From Arenimonas donghaensis DSM 18148 = HO3-R19 (GTDB lineage: Bacteria; Pseudomonadota; Gammaproteobacteria; Xanthomonadales; Xanthomonadaceae), in the NCBI RefSeq assembly GCF_000743535.1, contig NZ_AVCJ01000048.1:34954-98953 (forward strand): 64,000 nucleotides of DNA, given 5' to 3'. The notes under the pieces are model-generated. The model was not told the DNA's origin, did no database searches, and worked only from the letters and a program-made list of their open reading frames with translations. The translations under genes were made by a program, and so were the position numbers. Position 1 is the stretch's first letter. Every line of letters begins with the position of its first letter. Shown here piece after piece: positions 43,017-53,619 of this stretch.

Positions 43017-43651
43017 CACTGGGAGCCTCCCTGGGATTTGGACGCCTTGGCATCTTCCTCGTCTTCATCGAGGTAGCGGTAGGTCTTGACCGTGCCCGAG
43101 AGCACCAGCGTGCCCGACGAGCCCTCGCGCGGCTGCAGCGAGATGTCGTGCATGGTCATGATGACCACGCGCGGCAGCGAGGCGACACCACTGACGAAGG
43201 CACCGAACTGGTGGTAGGTGCCCACCATGCGCAGCTGGATCGGCTTTTCGGCGTAGAACTCGCGCTGGCTTTCGGAGCCCGGCTGGAACAGCTCGTTGTT
43301 GATGCCCGCCGCGAGCGCGGTCTGCGAAATGTCGACGATCAGGTCGGGCATCTCGTTCTTGCTCGGCAACTGCCGCAGCATCTGCTGCAGCATCACTTCC
43401 ATCTGGGCAAGCTGCTGCTTGAGCGGTTCGAGGTTGGCGGCCCGGCCCTGCTTGCCCTGGAACTCTTCGCGCAGCTGGACTTCGGTGGCCTCTTCCTTCT
43501 CGAGGCTCACGCGCTTGTCGCTGACGAACAGGTACCAGCCCAGGCCGATGATCAGCGCGACGATGAGCACGCAGGCGCCCACCTTCACTTGCATGGGCCA
43601 GGCACCGGAATTGTTGAAGTCGAGGCTACGCAGGTCGATGTTCTTGCTCAC
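43016..43651 (-). CDS. pilO: Type IV pilus inner-membrane protein PilO
   Basis: A 211-aa bitopic protein. A short cytoplasmic tail (SKNIDLRSLDFNNSGAWP) and one helix (VKVGACVLIVALIIGLGWYLF) precede a periplasmic coiled coil (about 45-95, Glu/Gln/Leu rich) and a ferredoxin-like domain (QPGSESQREFYAEKPIQLRM). It pairs with PilN to align the assembly machine. Its start overlaps the pilN stop by four bases. Confidence 0.93.
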   Translation of the reverse strand: MSKNIDLRSLDFNNSGAWPMQVKVGACVLIVALIIGLGWYLFVSDKRVSLEKEEATEVQLREEFQGKQGRAANLEPLKQQLAQMEVMLQQMLRQLPSKNEMPDLIVDISQTALAAGINNELFQPGSESQREFYAEKPIQLRMVGTYHQFGAFVSGVASLPRVVIMTMHDISLQPREGSSGTLVLSGTVKTYRYLDEDEEDAKASKSQGGSQ

Positions 43652-44246
43652 TGGACACCTCCCGCGACGGCGTCGCCTTCGTTGGCGACGGCCTCTTCTT
43701 CGCGCTTGGGCGTCACCATTTGCACCTTCAGCGAGAAGGCGTTGGGCAGGCCCTTGTCACCACCCTTGGTTTCGATGATGGAAAGATCCGGGTTGGCCAT
43801 CCAGCCCGATTCCTCCAGGTTGCGCATGTAGGAACTGACCCGGGCGTTGGACTGGGCCGAACCTTCCAGCGTCAGGACCTGGCCGGACTGCTTGATCGAG
43901 TTCAGCTTGACGCCTTCGGGGATGGTACGCACCAGCTGGTCGAACAGGTGGACCATCTGCGAGCGGCTGGACTGCAGTTCCTCGATCACCTGCTTGCGAG
44001 CGAGCAGGTTGGCCTTCTTCTTGTCGAGGGCCTCGATTTCCTTGATCTGGGCGTCAACGAGCTTGATCTGGTCGCGCAGGTACTGGTTGCGATCCTGCTG
44101 GCCCTCGATCTGGCCGTTGTAGTACATGACGATCAGGAAGCTGATGAGCAAGCCCGCCGCGGCCGAAAGGCCGAGCATGGTGACGAATTCCTTCTGGCGC
44201 TGTTTGCGCCGTTCGGTTCGCCAGGGAAGCAGATTGATTCTGGCCA

Positions 44247-44247
<1 letters not shown>
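43648..44247 (-). CDS. pilN: Type IV pilus inner-membrane protein PilN
   Basis: A 199-aa bitopic protein. The N-terminal INLLPWRTERRKQRQKEF is the conserved PilM-binding tail. It is followed by a helix (LGLSAAAGLLISFLIVMYY), a periplasmic coiled coil and a ferredoxin-like domain. A tail rich in Glu, Ala and Asp ends the protein. It shares one base with the pilM stop and overlaps pilO by four bases. Confidence 0.93.
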
Positions 44248-45329
<1,082 letters not shown>

Positions 45330-45354
45330 TTACACACGAATGGTGCGCCAATAC

Positions 45355-45396
45355 ATTAAATAACGAAAAATTCCCAAATGGCAATGCCCCCCCCCC
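45355..45396 (-). promoter_or_regulatory. pilM promoter abutting a G10 tract
   Basis: On the minus strand TTGCCA (45384-45379) and TTTAAT (45360-45355) are 18 bases apart. A run of ten G (C10 on the plus strand, 45387-45396) ends two bases upstream of the -35. Such tracts are prone to slippage, so promoter strength could vary between cells. Confidence 0.6.
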
Positions 45397-45550
45397 GCCG
45401 GATCTCCCCGCAGCCGCCTTGGGCGACCCCGGGCTTCCCCATCTAGACGCATTCCGGGCCCGATTCCGGCCGTCCCCCAACGCCCGGCCGGGCCCTGCCT
45501 CGTTCTATACTCCCCGACCCACGCCGCTGTAAACCTCGGAGGGGCCCTGG

Positions 45551-48010
45551 ATGGCCCGATTCAAACGCCTGCTCCGGCGGGCAATGATCCTGTTCGCCGG
45601 ACTGGCCGTGCTTGGCCTGGTCGCCCTTGGCATCCTGTATTGGCTGATCGCTCCGCGCCTGCCGGACGTCCAGGAATTGCGGAACGTGCAGCTCCAGGTG
45701 CCGCTTTCGATCTACACCCGCGACGGCCGCCTGATCTCGGTCATCGGTGAGACTCGGCGCTTCCCGGTCGAGATCGAGGACGTGCCCGAGCGGGTCAAGC
45801 AGACCTTCATCGCCATCGAGGATGCCCGTTATTACGAGCATCCCGGCGTCGACTGGCGCGGCATCGCGCGCGCCGTGTGGCTGCTGGCGACGACCGACGA
45901 CAAGCGCGTGCCCGGCGGCAGCACCATCACCCAGCAGGTGGCGCGCCAGTTCTTCCTGAGCACGGAATACTCCTACACCCGCAAGCTGACCGAGATTTTC
46001 CTTGCCCTGAAGATGGAGCGGGAACTGAGCAAGGACGAGATCCTGGAGCTCTACCTCAACAAGAGTTTCTTCGGGAACCGCGCCTACGGCATCGCCGCCG
46101 CCGCCGAGTTCTACTACGGCAAGTCGCTCGACCAGCTGACCCTGGCCGAGGCCGCCACCCTGGCCTCGATCCCCAAGTTCCCGTCTTCGGGCAACCCGAT
46201 CATCAACCCCGAACGCGCCCTGATTCGCCGCAATTACGTGCTCCAGCGCATGCGCGAGGAAGGCATGATCAGCGAGGCCGAGGAACTGGCGGCGCGTGCC
46301 GAACCCATGCACGCGAGCCCGCACGAGCCGGCGATCGAGGTCGAGGCCCCTTACGTGGCCGAGATGGTCCGGGCCGAGATGGAGCAGCGCTACGGGGCCG
46401 AAGCCACCACCAGCGGCCTGAGCGTCTACACCACCCTCGACGGCGACGACCAGGCCACGGCCGTGCGCTCGCTGCAGGCGGGCCTGCTCGAATACGACCG
46501 CCGGCACGGCTACCGCGGCCCCGAGGCCCAGCTGGACCTGGCGGACGACGAAACCCTGGAATCCCTGCGCGCCAAGCTCAAGCCCTATCCCACCCTGGGT
46601 GGCCTGCAGGCGGTGCTGGTGACCGGGTTCGAGGGTGAAAGCGCCCGCCTCCTGACCGCCTCCGGCACCGAACTCACGCTGGACCCGGAAGCCACGCGCT
46701 GGACCCGCAAGACCCCGGACCAGCTGTTCAAGCGCGGCGACCTGATCCGGCTGGCACTGGATGGCGAGTCCGGTGAACTGCGCCTGGCGCAGATCCCGCA
46801 GGCCCAGGCCGCGCTGGTTTCCCTGCAGCCCGAGGACGGTGCCGTGCGCGCCCTGGTCGGTGGTTTCAGCTTCGGCCTGAACAAGTTCAACCGTGCCACC
46901 CAGGCCCAGCGCCTGCCGGGCTCGAGCTTCAAGCCCTTCGTTTACGCGGCCTCCTTCGAACGCGGCTTTTCGCCGGCCAGCATCGTGCTCGACGCGCCGG
47001 TGGTCTTCCGCGACCGGGCCGGCAATGTCTGGCGCCCGCAGAACGACGCCGGCAATTTCGCCGGCCCGATGCGCCTGCGCGAAGCGATGGTGCAATCGCG
47101 CAACCTGGTCTCGGTGCGGCTGCTCGACGCCATCGGCGTGGACTTCGCCAGTCGCTACATCACCCAGTTCGGCTTCAGCCAGGAAAGCCTGCCGCCGAAC
47201 CTGTCGATGTCGCTGGGCACGTCCTCGCTGACCCCGCTGTCGATCGCCCGCGGTTACACGGTGTTCGTCAACGGTGGCCACCTGGTCGACCCCTGGTACA
47301 TCGAGCGCGTGCTCGACCGCGACGGCCGCGTGCTCAGCGAACACGTCCCGGTGCGCGCCTGCATGAACTGCCCCGGACGCGGCGGCGGCGATGCCGGCGG
47401 CGGCCGGGACACCACGGTGGTGGACGGCTTTGATTTCGGGCCGTCCCAGGCACCGTCGACGGCCGACGCCGGGGAGACGCCGGCGGCCGACGAAACCGCG
47501 CCGGAAGGCCCGGTTTCACTGGCGCCGCGGGCCATCGACGAGCGCACGGCCTTCATGATCCAGTCGATGCTGCGTGATGTCGTGCAGCGCGGCACGGGCC
47601 GGGCCGCCACCGCCATCGGCCGCCCCGACATCGGCGGCAAGACCGGTTCCACGAACGACTACCGCGACGCCTGGTTCTCGGGTTTCGGCGGTGACCTGGT
47701 GACCACGGTCTGGGTCGGCAAGGACGATTTCTCCACCCTGGGTCGCGGCGAATACGGCGGCAAGGCGGCGCTGCCGATCTGGATCGGCTACATGGATGCC
47801 GCGCTCAAGGACGTGCCGCTGTTCGAGCCCGAAGTGCCCACGGGCATCGTCACGGCCTCGGTGGACGCCGGGTCCGGACGGCTGGTGCCGGAAGGCACGC
47901 CCGGCAGCGTGCGCGACTATTTCAAGCGCGAAGACTACGACCGCATCACCGCCCAGGGTTTCGACATCGAACCGGTCCTGAGCAATGAAGAGGCGTTCGA
48001 CATCTTCTGA
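45551..48010 (+). CDS. mrcA: Class A penicillin-binding protein 1A
   Basis: An 819-aa bifunctional peptidoglycan synthase. After one N-terminal helix (residues about 10-33) comes a GT51 glycosyltransferase domain (FIAIEDARYYEHPGVDWRG, GGSTITQQVARQFFLS, LYLNKSFFGNRAYG), then an OB-like insert (about 320-420). The transpeptidase domain has the SxxK in LPGSSFKPFVY, SRN in QSRNLVSVRL and KTGST near the end. A Gly/Ala/Asp-rich insert with CMNC lies at about 602-655. A weak TATACT (45506-45511) may be its -10. Divergence from pilM is a common arrangement. Confidence 0.95.
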   Translation: MARFKRLLRRAMILFAGLAVLGLVALGILYWLIAPRLPDVQELRNVQLQVPLSIYTRDGRLISVIGETRRFPVEIEDVPERVKQTFIAIEDARYYEHPGVDWRGIARAVWLLATTDDKRVPGGSTITQQVARQFFLSTEYSYTRKLTEIFLALKMERELSKDEILELYLNKSFFGNRAYGIAAAAEFYYGKSLDQLTLAEAATLASIPKFPSSGNPIINPERALIRRNYVLQRMREEGMISEAEELAARAEPMHASPHEPAIEVEAPYVAEMVRAEMEQRYGAEATTSGLSVYTTLDGDDQATAVRSLQAGLLEYDRRHGYRGPEAQLDLADDETLESLRAKLKPYPTLGGLQAVLVTGFEGESARLLTASGTELTLDPEATRWTRKTPDQLFKRGDLIRLALDGESGELRLAQIPQAQAALVSLQPEDGAVRALVGGFSFGLNKFNRATQAQRLPGSSFKPFVYAASFERGFSPASIVLDAPVVFRDRAGNVWRPQNDAGNFAGPMRLREAMVQSRNLVSVRLLDAIGVDFASRYITQFGFSQESLPPNLSMSLGTSSLTPLSIARGYTVFVNGGHLVDPWYIERVLDRDGRVLSEHVPVRACMNCPGRGGGDAGGGRDTTVVDGFDFGPSQAPSTADAGETPAADETAPEGPVSLAPRAIDERTAFMIQSMLRDVVQRGTGRAATAIGRPDIGGKTGSTNDYRDAWFSGFGGDLVTTVWVGKDDFSTLGRGEYGGKAALPIWIGYMDAALKDVPLFEPEVPTGIVTASVDAGSGRLVPEGTPGSVRDYFKREDYDRITAQGFDIEPVLSNEEAFDIF

Positions 48011-48611
48011 CCCGGCGGCGGCGCAGGCGCGCCGCCGGCAGGTCGCCAGCGAGGCTGCCCGGCTGCTGGCCGATGGCACCCAGGACATCGCCGTCGCCCG
48101 GCGCAAGGCCGCCGAGCGCCTGGGAATCCGCGATCCGGCCTCGCTTCCCGATGCCGACGAAATCCGCGAGGCCCTGATGGCCCATCGGCGCTTGTTCGCA
48201 CCCGGCCAGCTTGACCCGGCAAGGCTGGCACGCCAGCGCCGGGCCGCGCTGATGGCCATGGAGCATTTCAGCGATTTCGAGCCCCGCCTGGCCGGACCGG
48301 TCCTCGATGGCAGCGCCGGCGCCGATGACCCGGTGATACTGCATCTGCACGCCGACGATCCCGACGCCGTGGCCAGGATGCTGGCCGACCGGGGCGCGCC
48401 GGCCCGCCAGCGCCATCGACGCCTGGTCCTGGCCGACGGCAACCGGGCCGACCTGCCCTGCTGGGAACTGCTCGCCGACGGCCAGGCCTTCGAACTATGG
48501 GTCCTGCCGGCCAGTGCGGCCCGCCAGGCGCCGCGCGACCCGCTGGGAGGGGGTGCCCTGCCCCGCGCGTCGCGAACGGCCGTAGCGCAGCTGCTGGGCG
48601 CCGACGCCTGA
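47985..48611 (+). CDS. Conserved hypothetical protein, possible degenerate nucleotidyltransferase fold
   Basis: A predicted 208-aa soluble protein overlapping the end of mrcA by 26 bases. The N-terminal half is helical and charged (ARRRQVASEAARLLADG, RKAAERLGIRD..LPDADEI). The C-terminal half has FEPRLAGPVLDGSAG, ILHLHADDPDAVARMLADRG, ELWVLPASAARQAPRDPLGG and a final small helix. From memory this resembles an uncharacterised proteobacterial family whose core looks like a nucleotidyltransferase, but the usual GS...DxD catalytic pattern is not clearly preserved. I do not assign a function. Confidence 0.75.
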   Translation: MKRRSTSSDPAAAQARRRQVASEAARLLADGTQDIAVARRKAAERLGIRDPASLPDADEIREALMAHRRLFAPGQLDPARLARQRRAALMAMEHFSDFEPRLAGPVLDGSAGADDPVILHLHADDPDAVARMLADRGAPARQRHRRLVLADGNRADLPCWELLADGQAFELWVLPASAARQAPRDPLGGGALPRASRTAVAQLLGADA

Positions 48612-48618
48612 AACGCGA

Positions 48619-48641
48619 ACGCCCCGCGCGAGGCGGGGCGT
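48619..48641. terminator. Hairpin between convergent genes (before gltA end)
   Basis: ACGCCCCGC pairs with GCGGGGCGT around GCGAG in the 55-base gap between the hypothetical gene and gltA. There is no long T run on either strand (TCCGGTT on plus, TCGCGTTT on minus), so it is a modest bidirectional terminator candidate. Confidence 0.5.
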
Positions 48642-48666
48642 CCGGTTCGGTCCAGGTCGCTTCGGG

Positions 48667-49956
48667 TCAGCGCTTGGCCAGGTCCACGTAGTCGCGGCTC
48701 GCGGCGCCGGTGTAGATCTGGCGCGGACGGCCGATCTTGGCTTCCGGGTCGGTCTGCTGTTCGAGCCAGTGCGACACCCAGCCGGCGGTGCGGGCAATGG
48801 CGAACATCACCGTGAACATTTCGGTCGGGATGCCAAGCGCCTTGTAGATGATGCCGGAGTAGAAGTCGACGTTCGGGTAGAGCTTGCGCTGCACGAAGTA
48901 GTCGTCCTTGAGCGCGGCTTCCTCCAGGCGCATGGCGACCTCGAGCAGCGGGTCGTCCACGCCCAGTTCCTCGAGCACCTGGTGGCACATCTCGCGGATG
49001 ATCGTCGCGCGCGGGTCGAAGTTCTTGTAGACGCGGTGGCCGAAGCCCATCAGACGGAAGCCCGATTCCTTGTCCTTCGCACGCGCCACGGCCTTGGAGA
49101 CGTCCTCCGGGCGGCCGATTTCGTCGAGCATCTTGAGCACCGCCTCGTTGGCGCCGCCGTGGGCGGGCCCCCAGAGCGCGGCCACGCCGGCGGCGACGCA
49201 GGCGTAGGGGTTGGCACCGGTGGAGCCGACCAGGCGCACGGTGGACGTGGAGGCGTTCTGCTCGTGGTCGGCGTGCAGGATGAACAGCAGGTCCAGGGCG
49301 CGCGCGGCGACCGGCTTGAGCTCCAGCGGGCCCGAGGGCACCTCGAACATCATGTGCAGGAAGCGGTCGACGTACTCGAGGTTGTTGCGCGGGTAGCGGA
49401 TCGGCCAGCCGATGGAATGGCGGTAGCAGGCCGCCGCGATCGTCGGCACCTTGGCGAGCAGGCGGATGGCCGCCAGGCGGCGCTGTTCCGGGTCTTCCAG
49501 GTCGAGGTCGTCGTGGTAGAACGCGGCCAGCGAGCCGACCATGCCGCAGAGCATGGCCATCGGGTGGGCGTCGTGGCGGAAGCCGTGCAGGAAGCTCTTG
49601 AAGGCCTCGTGCATCATCGTGTGGTGGGTGACTTCGTGCTCGAACTTGGCGAACTGCGCCTTGTCCGGCAGGTCGCCGTTCATCAGCAGGTAGCTGGTTT
49701 CCAGGAAGGACGAGTGCTTGGCCAGCTGTTCGATCGGGTAGCCGCGATAGAGCAGCACGCCTTCGTCGCCGTCGATGTAGGTCACCGCGCTGCGGCAGCT
49801 GGCCGTGGCCACGAAGCCGGGGTCGTAGGTGAACATCCCGGATTCCTTGGGCAGCCGCGTGATGTCGACGCAGGGTGCGCCGAGGGTGCCTTGGTGGACG
49901 GGGAGATCGATGTTCTTGCCGGCGGCGTTGAGCACGACGCTCTTGTTGTCGGACAC
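48667..49956 (-). CDS. gltA: Citrate synthase (type II, hexameric-type)
   Basis: A 429-aa enzyme making citrate from oxaloacetate and acetyl-CoA. It has the family features [20 protein letters not shown] and [13 protein letters not shown], catalytic-site [48 protein letters not shown] and the C-terminal [21 protein letters not shown]. The length and N-terminal domain fit the NADH-sensitive Gram-negative group. The start is GTG with AAAGGAG at ideal spacing; longer in-frame extensions lack such a site. Confidence 0.96.
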   Translation of the reverse strand: MSDNKSVVLNAAGKNIDLPVHQGTLGAPCVDITRLPKESGMFTYDPGFVATASCRSAVTYIDGDEGVLLYRGYPIEQLAKHSSFLETSYLLMNGDLPDKAQFAKFEHEVTHHTMMHEAFKSFLHGFRHDAHPMAMLCGMVGSLAAFYHDDLDLEDPEQRRLAAIRLLAKVPTIAAACYRHSIGWPIRYPRNNLEYVDRFLHMMFEVPSGPLELKPVAARALDLLFILHADHEQNASTSTVRLVGSTGANPYACVAAGVAALWGPAHGGANEAVLKMLDEIGRPEDVSKAVARAKDKESGFRLMGFGHRVYKNFDPRATIIREMCHQVLEELGVDDPLLEVAMRLEEAALKDDYFVQRKLYPNVDFYSGIIYKALGIPTEMFTVMFAIARTAGWVSHWLEQQTDPEAKIGRPRQIYTGAASRDYVDLAKR

Positions 49957-50062
49957 GTGCAGACTCCTTTCAGGGATGTGCGGGCCGCAATCCGGGAAGG
50001 TGCTGGCGCGGCGCCCGCTACAGGAAATCGACGGTGCCGCCGGGGCGGCTACCATTCGCATA

Positions 50063-50091
50063 AGTATCGCACGCCGAAGCGGCGAAGTCAG
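50063..50091 (-). promoter_or_regulatory. Candidate gltA promoter
   Basis: CTGACT (50091-50086) and GATACT (50068-50063) are 17 bases apart, 107 bases before the gltA GTG. Both boxes match four of six consensus bases. Confidence 0.4.
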
Positions 50092-50129
50092 TGACGCCGG
50101 ACCGGTTCCGGACCCTCTGGCTGCAACGC

Positions 50130-50156
50130 AAAAGGCCACCCGTGGGGGTGGCCTTT
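50130..50156 (-). terminator. Intrinsic terminator of rpmE2
   Basis: AAAAGGCCACCC and GGGTGGCCTTTT form a strong hairpin whose minus-strand end is the T run, 38 bases past the rpmE2 stop. The A/T flanks also make it bidirectional in principle. Confidence 0.85.
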
Positions 50157-50193
50157 TCTGACGCGGGCCGCGGGGCGGCCCGGTGCCGGGCGC

Positions 50194-50436
50194 TTACTTG
50201 GCGTAGCGCTTGCGGAAGCGATCGACGCGGCCGCCGGTGTCCATCACCTTCTGCTTGCCGGTGTAGAACGGGTGCGACGCCGAGCTGATGTCGATCTTGA
50301 CCAGGGGGTATTCCTTGCCGTCTTCCCACTTCACCGTTTCCTTGCTGGAAAGGGTGGAACGGGTGAGGAAGGCGAAGTCGGAGGACAGGTCCTGGAAGAC
50401 GACTTCTTTGTAGTTCGGATGGATGTCGGCCTTCAT
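50194..50436 (-). CDS. rpmE2: 50S ribosomal protein L31 type B
   Basis: An 80-aa L31. It opens [20 protein letters not shown] and ends with [12 protein letters not shown]. It lacks the zinc-binding cysteines of the primary L31, so it is the C-minus type B form, often used when zinc is scarce in species that have both. No Zur box was recognised. It has its own promoter and terminator. Confidence 0.96.
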   Translation of the reverse strand: MKADIHPNYKEVVFQDLSSDFAFLTRSTLSSKETVKWEDGKEYPLVKIDISSASHPFYTGKQKVMDTGGRVDRFRKRYAK

Positions 50437-50475
50437 GGCTGGGGCTCCGCCGGTTATTCGTGAGGAAAGACCGGA

Positions 50476-50505
50476 ATTATAAGCTGGATCCGGCGGCCGG
50501 GGCAA
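50476..50505 (-). promoter_or_regulatory. rpmE2 sigma-70 promoter
   Basis: A perfect TATAAT (50481-50476) lies 18 bases from TTGCCC (50505-50500), about 40 bases before the rpmE2 ATG. Confidence 0.7.
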
Positions 50506-50524
50506 GCTGACCGCGGCCCGGCGC

Positions 50525-51457
50525 TCAGGCGCCCAGGCCGGCCCGGACCTGGGCCTCGTAGGCCGCCTGGTCATAAGCCAGCAGGATGCGGGCATTGGCG
50601 GGCCGGCCGGTGCGCTGCTGCCAGTCCACCACGGTGGCGCCCCGGCTGTGCCGGCCCTCCAGTTCCACCGCCAGGTGGCGGTCCTCGGCCTTCACGACCC
50701 CCTCCGGTCGCAGCGCCACGGCCATGGCCAGCGAATCGGCGCTGACCCAGCGCCCGCCGCGGCGGTCCTCGGCCCGCTTCCGGTTGGCGCGGGAAATGTC
50801 GGCGTAAAAGCGCGCCCGGGCGTCGCCGGCACCCAGCCAGGCCTCGATGTCGGCGTGCAGCAGCCCGTGCCGCAGCACGACCTCCCAGTCCACCACCTCG
50901 GCCATCGGGAAGGCCCGGAACACCACGTCGGCCGCCTCGGGGTCGAAGGCGATGTTGAACTCGGCCGGGACCGAAGTATTGCCCTGCCCCGTCACCGCGC
51001 CGCCCATCACCACCAGCCGGCCGATCCGGGCCGGCAGGCCCGGGTCCAGGCGCAGGGCCAGGGCCAGGTTGGTCAGCGGCCCCAGGGCCACCAGCAGCAG
51101 CCGGCCGCTGTGTTCACGCGCCAGCCGCAGGATCGCCAGGGCGGCGTGCTCGTCCTCGGCCGGGCGCGCGGCCGGGCTGTAGCCGGTATCGCCGAAGCCG
51201 TCCTGGCCGTGCACGTAGGCGGCGTCTTCGGCCGGGTGCACCAGCGGCACCGGGCAGCCGGGGTAAACCGGTACGTCCACGCCGGCGACTTCGCAGAGCT
51301 TCAGGGCATTGGCGACGGTATGCGCCAGGCCGACGTTGCCGGCGGTGATGGTCAGTCCGAGCAAGTGGTGGCGCGGGTCGGCGAAGGCCATCAGCAGGGC
51401 CAGCGCGTCGTCCACGCCCGGGTCGGTATCGATCAGCAGCGGGATGCGTTCGGTCAT
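50525..51457 (-). CDS. Inosine/uridine-type nucleoside hydrolase
   Basis: A 310-aa nucleoside N-ribohydrolase. The calcium-binding signature is [16 protein letters not shown] at the N-terminus. Other family features are [62 protein letters not shown] (read in parts) and [11 protein letters not shown]. It releases ribose and a free base for purine or pyrimidine salvage. The base preference cannot be told. It lies 35 bases downstream of recG on the same strand and may be the last gene of that operon. Confidence 0.9.
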   Translation of the reverse strand: MTERIPLLIDTDPGVDDALALLMAFADPRHHLLGLTITAGNVGLAHTVANALKLCEVAGVDVPVYPGCPVPLVHPAEDAAYVHGQDGFGDTGYSPAARPAEDEHAALAILRLAREHSGRLLLVALGPLTNLALALRLDPGLPARIGRLVVMGGAVTGQGNTSVPAEFNIAFDPEAADVVFRAFPMAEVVDWEVVLRHGLLHADIEAWLGAGDARARFYADISRANRKRAEDRRGGRWVSADSLAMAVALRPEGVVKAEDRHLAVELEGRHSRGATVVDWQQRTGRPANARILLAYDQAAYEAQVRAGLGA

Positions 51458-51492
51458 CCGGGGATTATCCCCGAATCGCTGCCGCGGCGGGC

Positions 51493-53616
51493 TCAGGCCC
51501 CGGCGAAACGCGCCGCTCCGCCCACCCAGCGCGCGACCACCCGCTCGGCCAGCGCCGGCGACTCGGCCAGCAGCTGCTCGGCGGCGCGGTGCACTTCCGG
51601 CAGCAGGTCGGCGTCGCGCACCAGTTCGGCGACCCGGAAACTGGCCAGGCCGGTCTGGCGGGTGCCGAGCAGCTCGCCGGGACCGCGCAGTTCCAGGTCC
51701 TTCTCGGCGATCAGGAAGCCATCGGTGCTGGCGCGCATCACTTCCAGCCGCTCGCGCGCCAGCGCCGACAGCGGCGGCTTGTACATCAGCACGCAGCTCG
51801 AGGCGGCGGCGCCGCGACCGACGCGGCCGCGCAGCTGGTGCAGCTGGGCCAGGCCCAGGCGCTCGGCGTTCTCGATGAGCATCAGGCTGGCGTTGGGCAC
51901 GTCCACGCCGACCTCGATCACCGTCGTGGCCACCAGCAGGTGCAGTTCGCCGGACTTGAAGCGGGCCATCACGGCCTGTTTCTCCGCCGGCTTCATGCGC
52001 CCGTGCAGCAGCCCCAGCCGCAGTTCCGGCAAGGCGACGCCCAGCTGGTCGAAGGTGGACTGCGCGGCCTGGGCCTCGACCTCCTCGCTGTCCTCGATGA
52101 GCGTGCAGACCCAGTAGGCCTGGCGCCCCTCGGCACAGGCGGCGCGGATGCGCTCGACCACCTCGGCCCGGCGCTCGCCGCTGACCGCCACCGTGGTCAC
52201 GGGCGTGCGGCCGGGCGGCATCTCGTCGATCACCGACACGTCCAGGTCGGCGTAGGCCGACATCGCCAGGGTGCGCGGGATGGGCGTGGCGGTCATCACC
52301 AGCTGGTGCGGCACCTGCGATCCGGACAGGCCCTTGTCGCGCAGAGCAAGCCGCTGGTGCACGCCGAAACGATGCTGTTCATCGACGATCGCCAGCGCCA
52401 GCGACGAAAACGCGACGCTCTCCTGCATCAGCGCATGGGTACCGACCACCACCTGGGCGCGGCCACTGGCGATTTCTTCCAGGGCCGCGGCGCGTGCCTT
52501 GCCGGTGACCTTGCCGGCCAGCCAGGCCACGCGCAGGCCCAGGGGTTCGAACCAGGCACGGAAATTGGTGAGGTGCTGCTCGGCCAGCAGCTCGGTGGGC
52601 GCCATCAGCGCCACCTGGCGGCCGGCTTCCACGGCATTGGCCGCGGCCAGCGCCGCGACCACGGTCTTGCCGCTGCCGACGTCGCCCTGCACCAGGCGCA
52701 GCATCGGTTCGGGCCGGGCCATGTCCCTGGCGACCTCGTCGAGCACCCGTCGCTGTGCACCGGTGAGATCGAAGGCCAGGCGCTGCCCCAGCGCCCTGGC
52801 CAGCTTGCCCGGCGGCCGCACCGGCATCGCGCCGTGGGCGCGCAGCGCGATGCGCTGGCGGCGGAGGCTCAGGTGGTGCGCCAGCAGTTCCTCCAGGGCC
52901 AGGCGGCGCTGGGCCGGGTGGCGGCCGACGGCGAACAGGGCCAGGTCGGCGTCCGGCGGCGGGCGGTGTGCGGTCAGCAGGGCTTCGCGCAGGCTCGGCA
53001 GGCCGAGGCGTTCGCGCATGCCCTGGGGCAGGAGCTCGAGTTCGGCCGTCTCGGGCAATTGTTTCAGCGCCTCGCCGACCAGCCGGGACACCGAAAGCGG
53101 ACCCAGCCCTTCGACGGCCGGGTAGACCGGGTCGAGCGAATCGCGCGGGCTGGCCTCGGCGTCGTCGGCCAGCAGGCGGTAGCTCGGATGCACCATTTCC
53201 AGGCCGTGCTGGCCCGGCCGGACCTCGCCGTAACACAGGATCCGTCGCCCCGGCACGAACTGCGCGACCTGGGCCTTGCCGAAGTGGAAAAAACGCAGCA
53301 CCAGGGTGCCGTGGGAATCATCGCCGATCGCCACGCGCAGCATCGGCCGGTAGCGGAAGCTGCGCTCGACCGCCTCCACGCGCGCCAGTACCTGCGCCGG
53401 CTGGCCGGGCCGCAGCGATCCGATGGCCTGGATGCGGGTGCGGTCCTCGTAGCGCAGGGGCAGGTGCAGCCACAGGTCCTGCAGGGTCTGCAGGCCGCGC
53501 GCGAGGAGTTTTTCAGCGACCTTCGGTCCCACCCCGGGCAGGGTCGAAACCGACTGCGCGCCGACGGGGGCCAGCCCGGGTGCCTCGGTGCCGCTGCGGC
53601 GCGGCCGTCGTTTCAT
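51493..53616 (-). CDS. recG: ATP-dependent DNA helicase RecG
   Basis: A 707-aa branch-migration helicase that regresses stalled forks and processes Holliday junctions. An N-terminal wedge/OB domain (residues about 60-165) precedes the motor: Walker A VQGDVGSGKTVVAALAA, MAPTELLAEQH, DExH box IVDEQHRFGVHQR, TATPIPRTLAMSAYADLD and GRVGRGAAASSC. The first 20 residues are basic. It lies three bases after the ridA stop, so it is co-transcribed with spoT and ridA. Confidence 0.96.
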   Translation of the reverse strand: MKRRPRRSGTEAPGLAPVGAQSVSTLPGVGPKVAEKLLARGLQTLQDLWLHLPLRYEDRTRIQAIGSLRPGQPAQVLARVEAVERSFRYRPMLRVAIGDDSHGTLVLRFFHFGKAQVAQFVPGRRILCYGEVRPGQHGLEMVHPSYRLLADDAEASPRDSLDPVYPAVEGLGPLSVSRLVGEALKQLPETAELELLPQGMRERLGLPSLREALLTAHRPPPDADLALFAVGRHPAQRRLALEELLAHHLSLRRQRIALRAHGAMPVRPPGKLARALGQRLAFDLTGAQRRVLDEVARDMARPEPMLRLVQGDVGSGKTVVAALAAANAVEAGRQVALMAPTELLAEQHLTNFRAWFEPLGLRVAWLAGKVTGKARAAALEEIASGRAQVVVGTHALMQESVAFSSLALAIVDEQHRFGVHQRLALRDKGLSGSQVPHQLVMTATPIPRTLAMSAYADLDVSVIDEMPPGRTPVTTVAVSGERRAEVVERIRAACAEGRQAYWVCTLIEDSEEVEAQAAQSTFDQLGVALPELRLGLLHGRMKPAEKQAVMARFKSGELHLLVATTVIEVGVDVPNASLMLIENAERLGLAQLHQLRGRVGRGAAASSCVLMYKPPLSALARERLEVMRASTDGFLIAEKDLELRGPGELLGTRQTGLASFRVAELVRDADLLPEVHRAAEQLLAESPALAERVVARWVGGAARFAGA

Positions 53617-53619
53617 GCC

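Noticed and set aside
40233..43076. 947-codon plus-strand open frame opposite pilQ-pilP-pilO
   Set aside because: It is an antisense shadow: composition is rich in His, Gln, Arg, Gly and Val, it has no domain pattern, and it covers three well-supported genes.
49957..50139. N-terminal extension of citrate synthase
   Set aside because: It crosses the candidate promoter and has no ribosome binding site; the GTG at 49956 has AAAGGAG.
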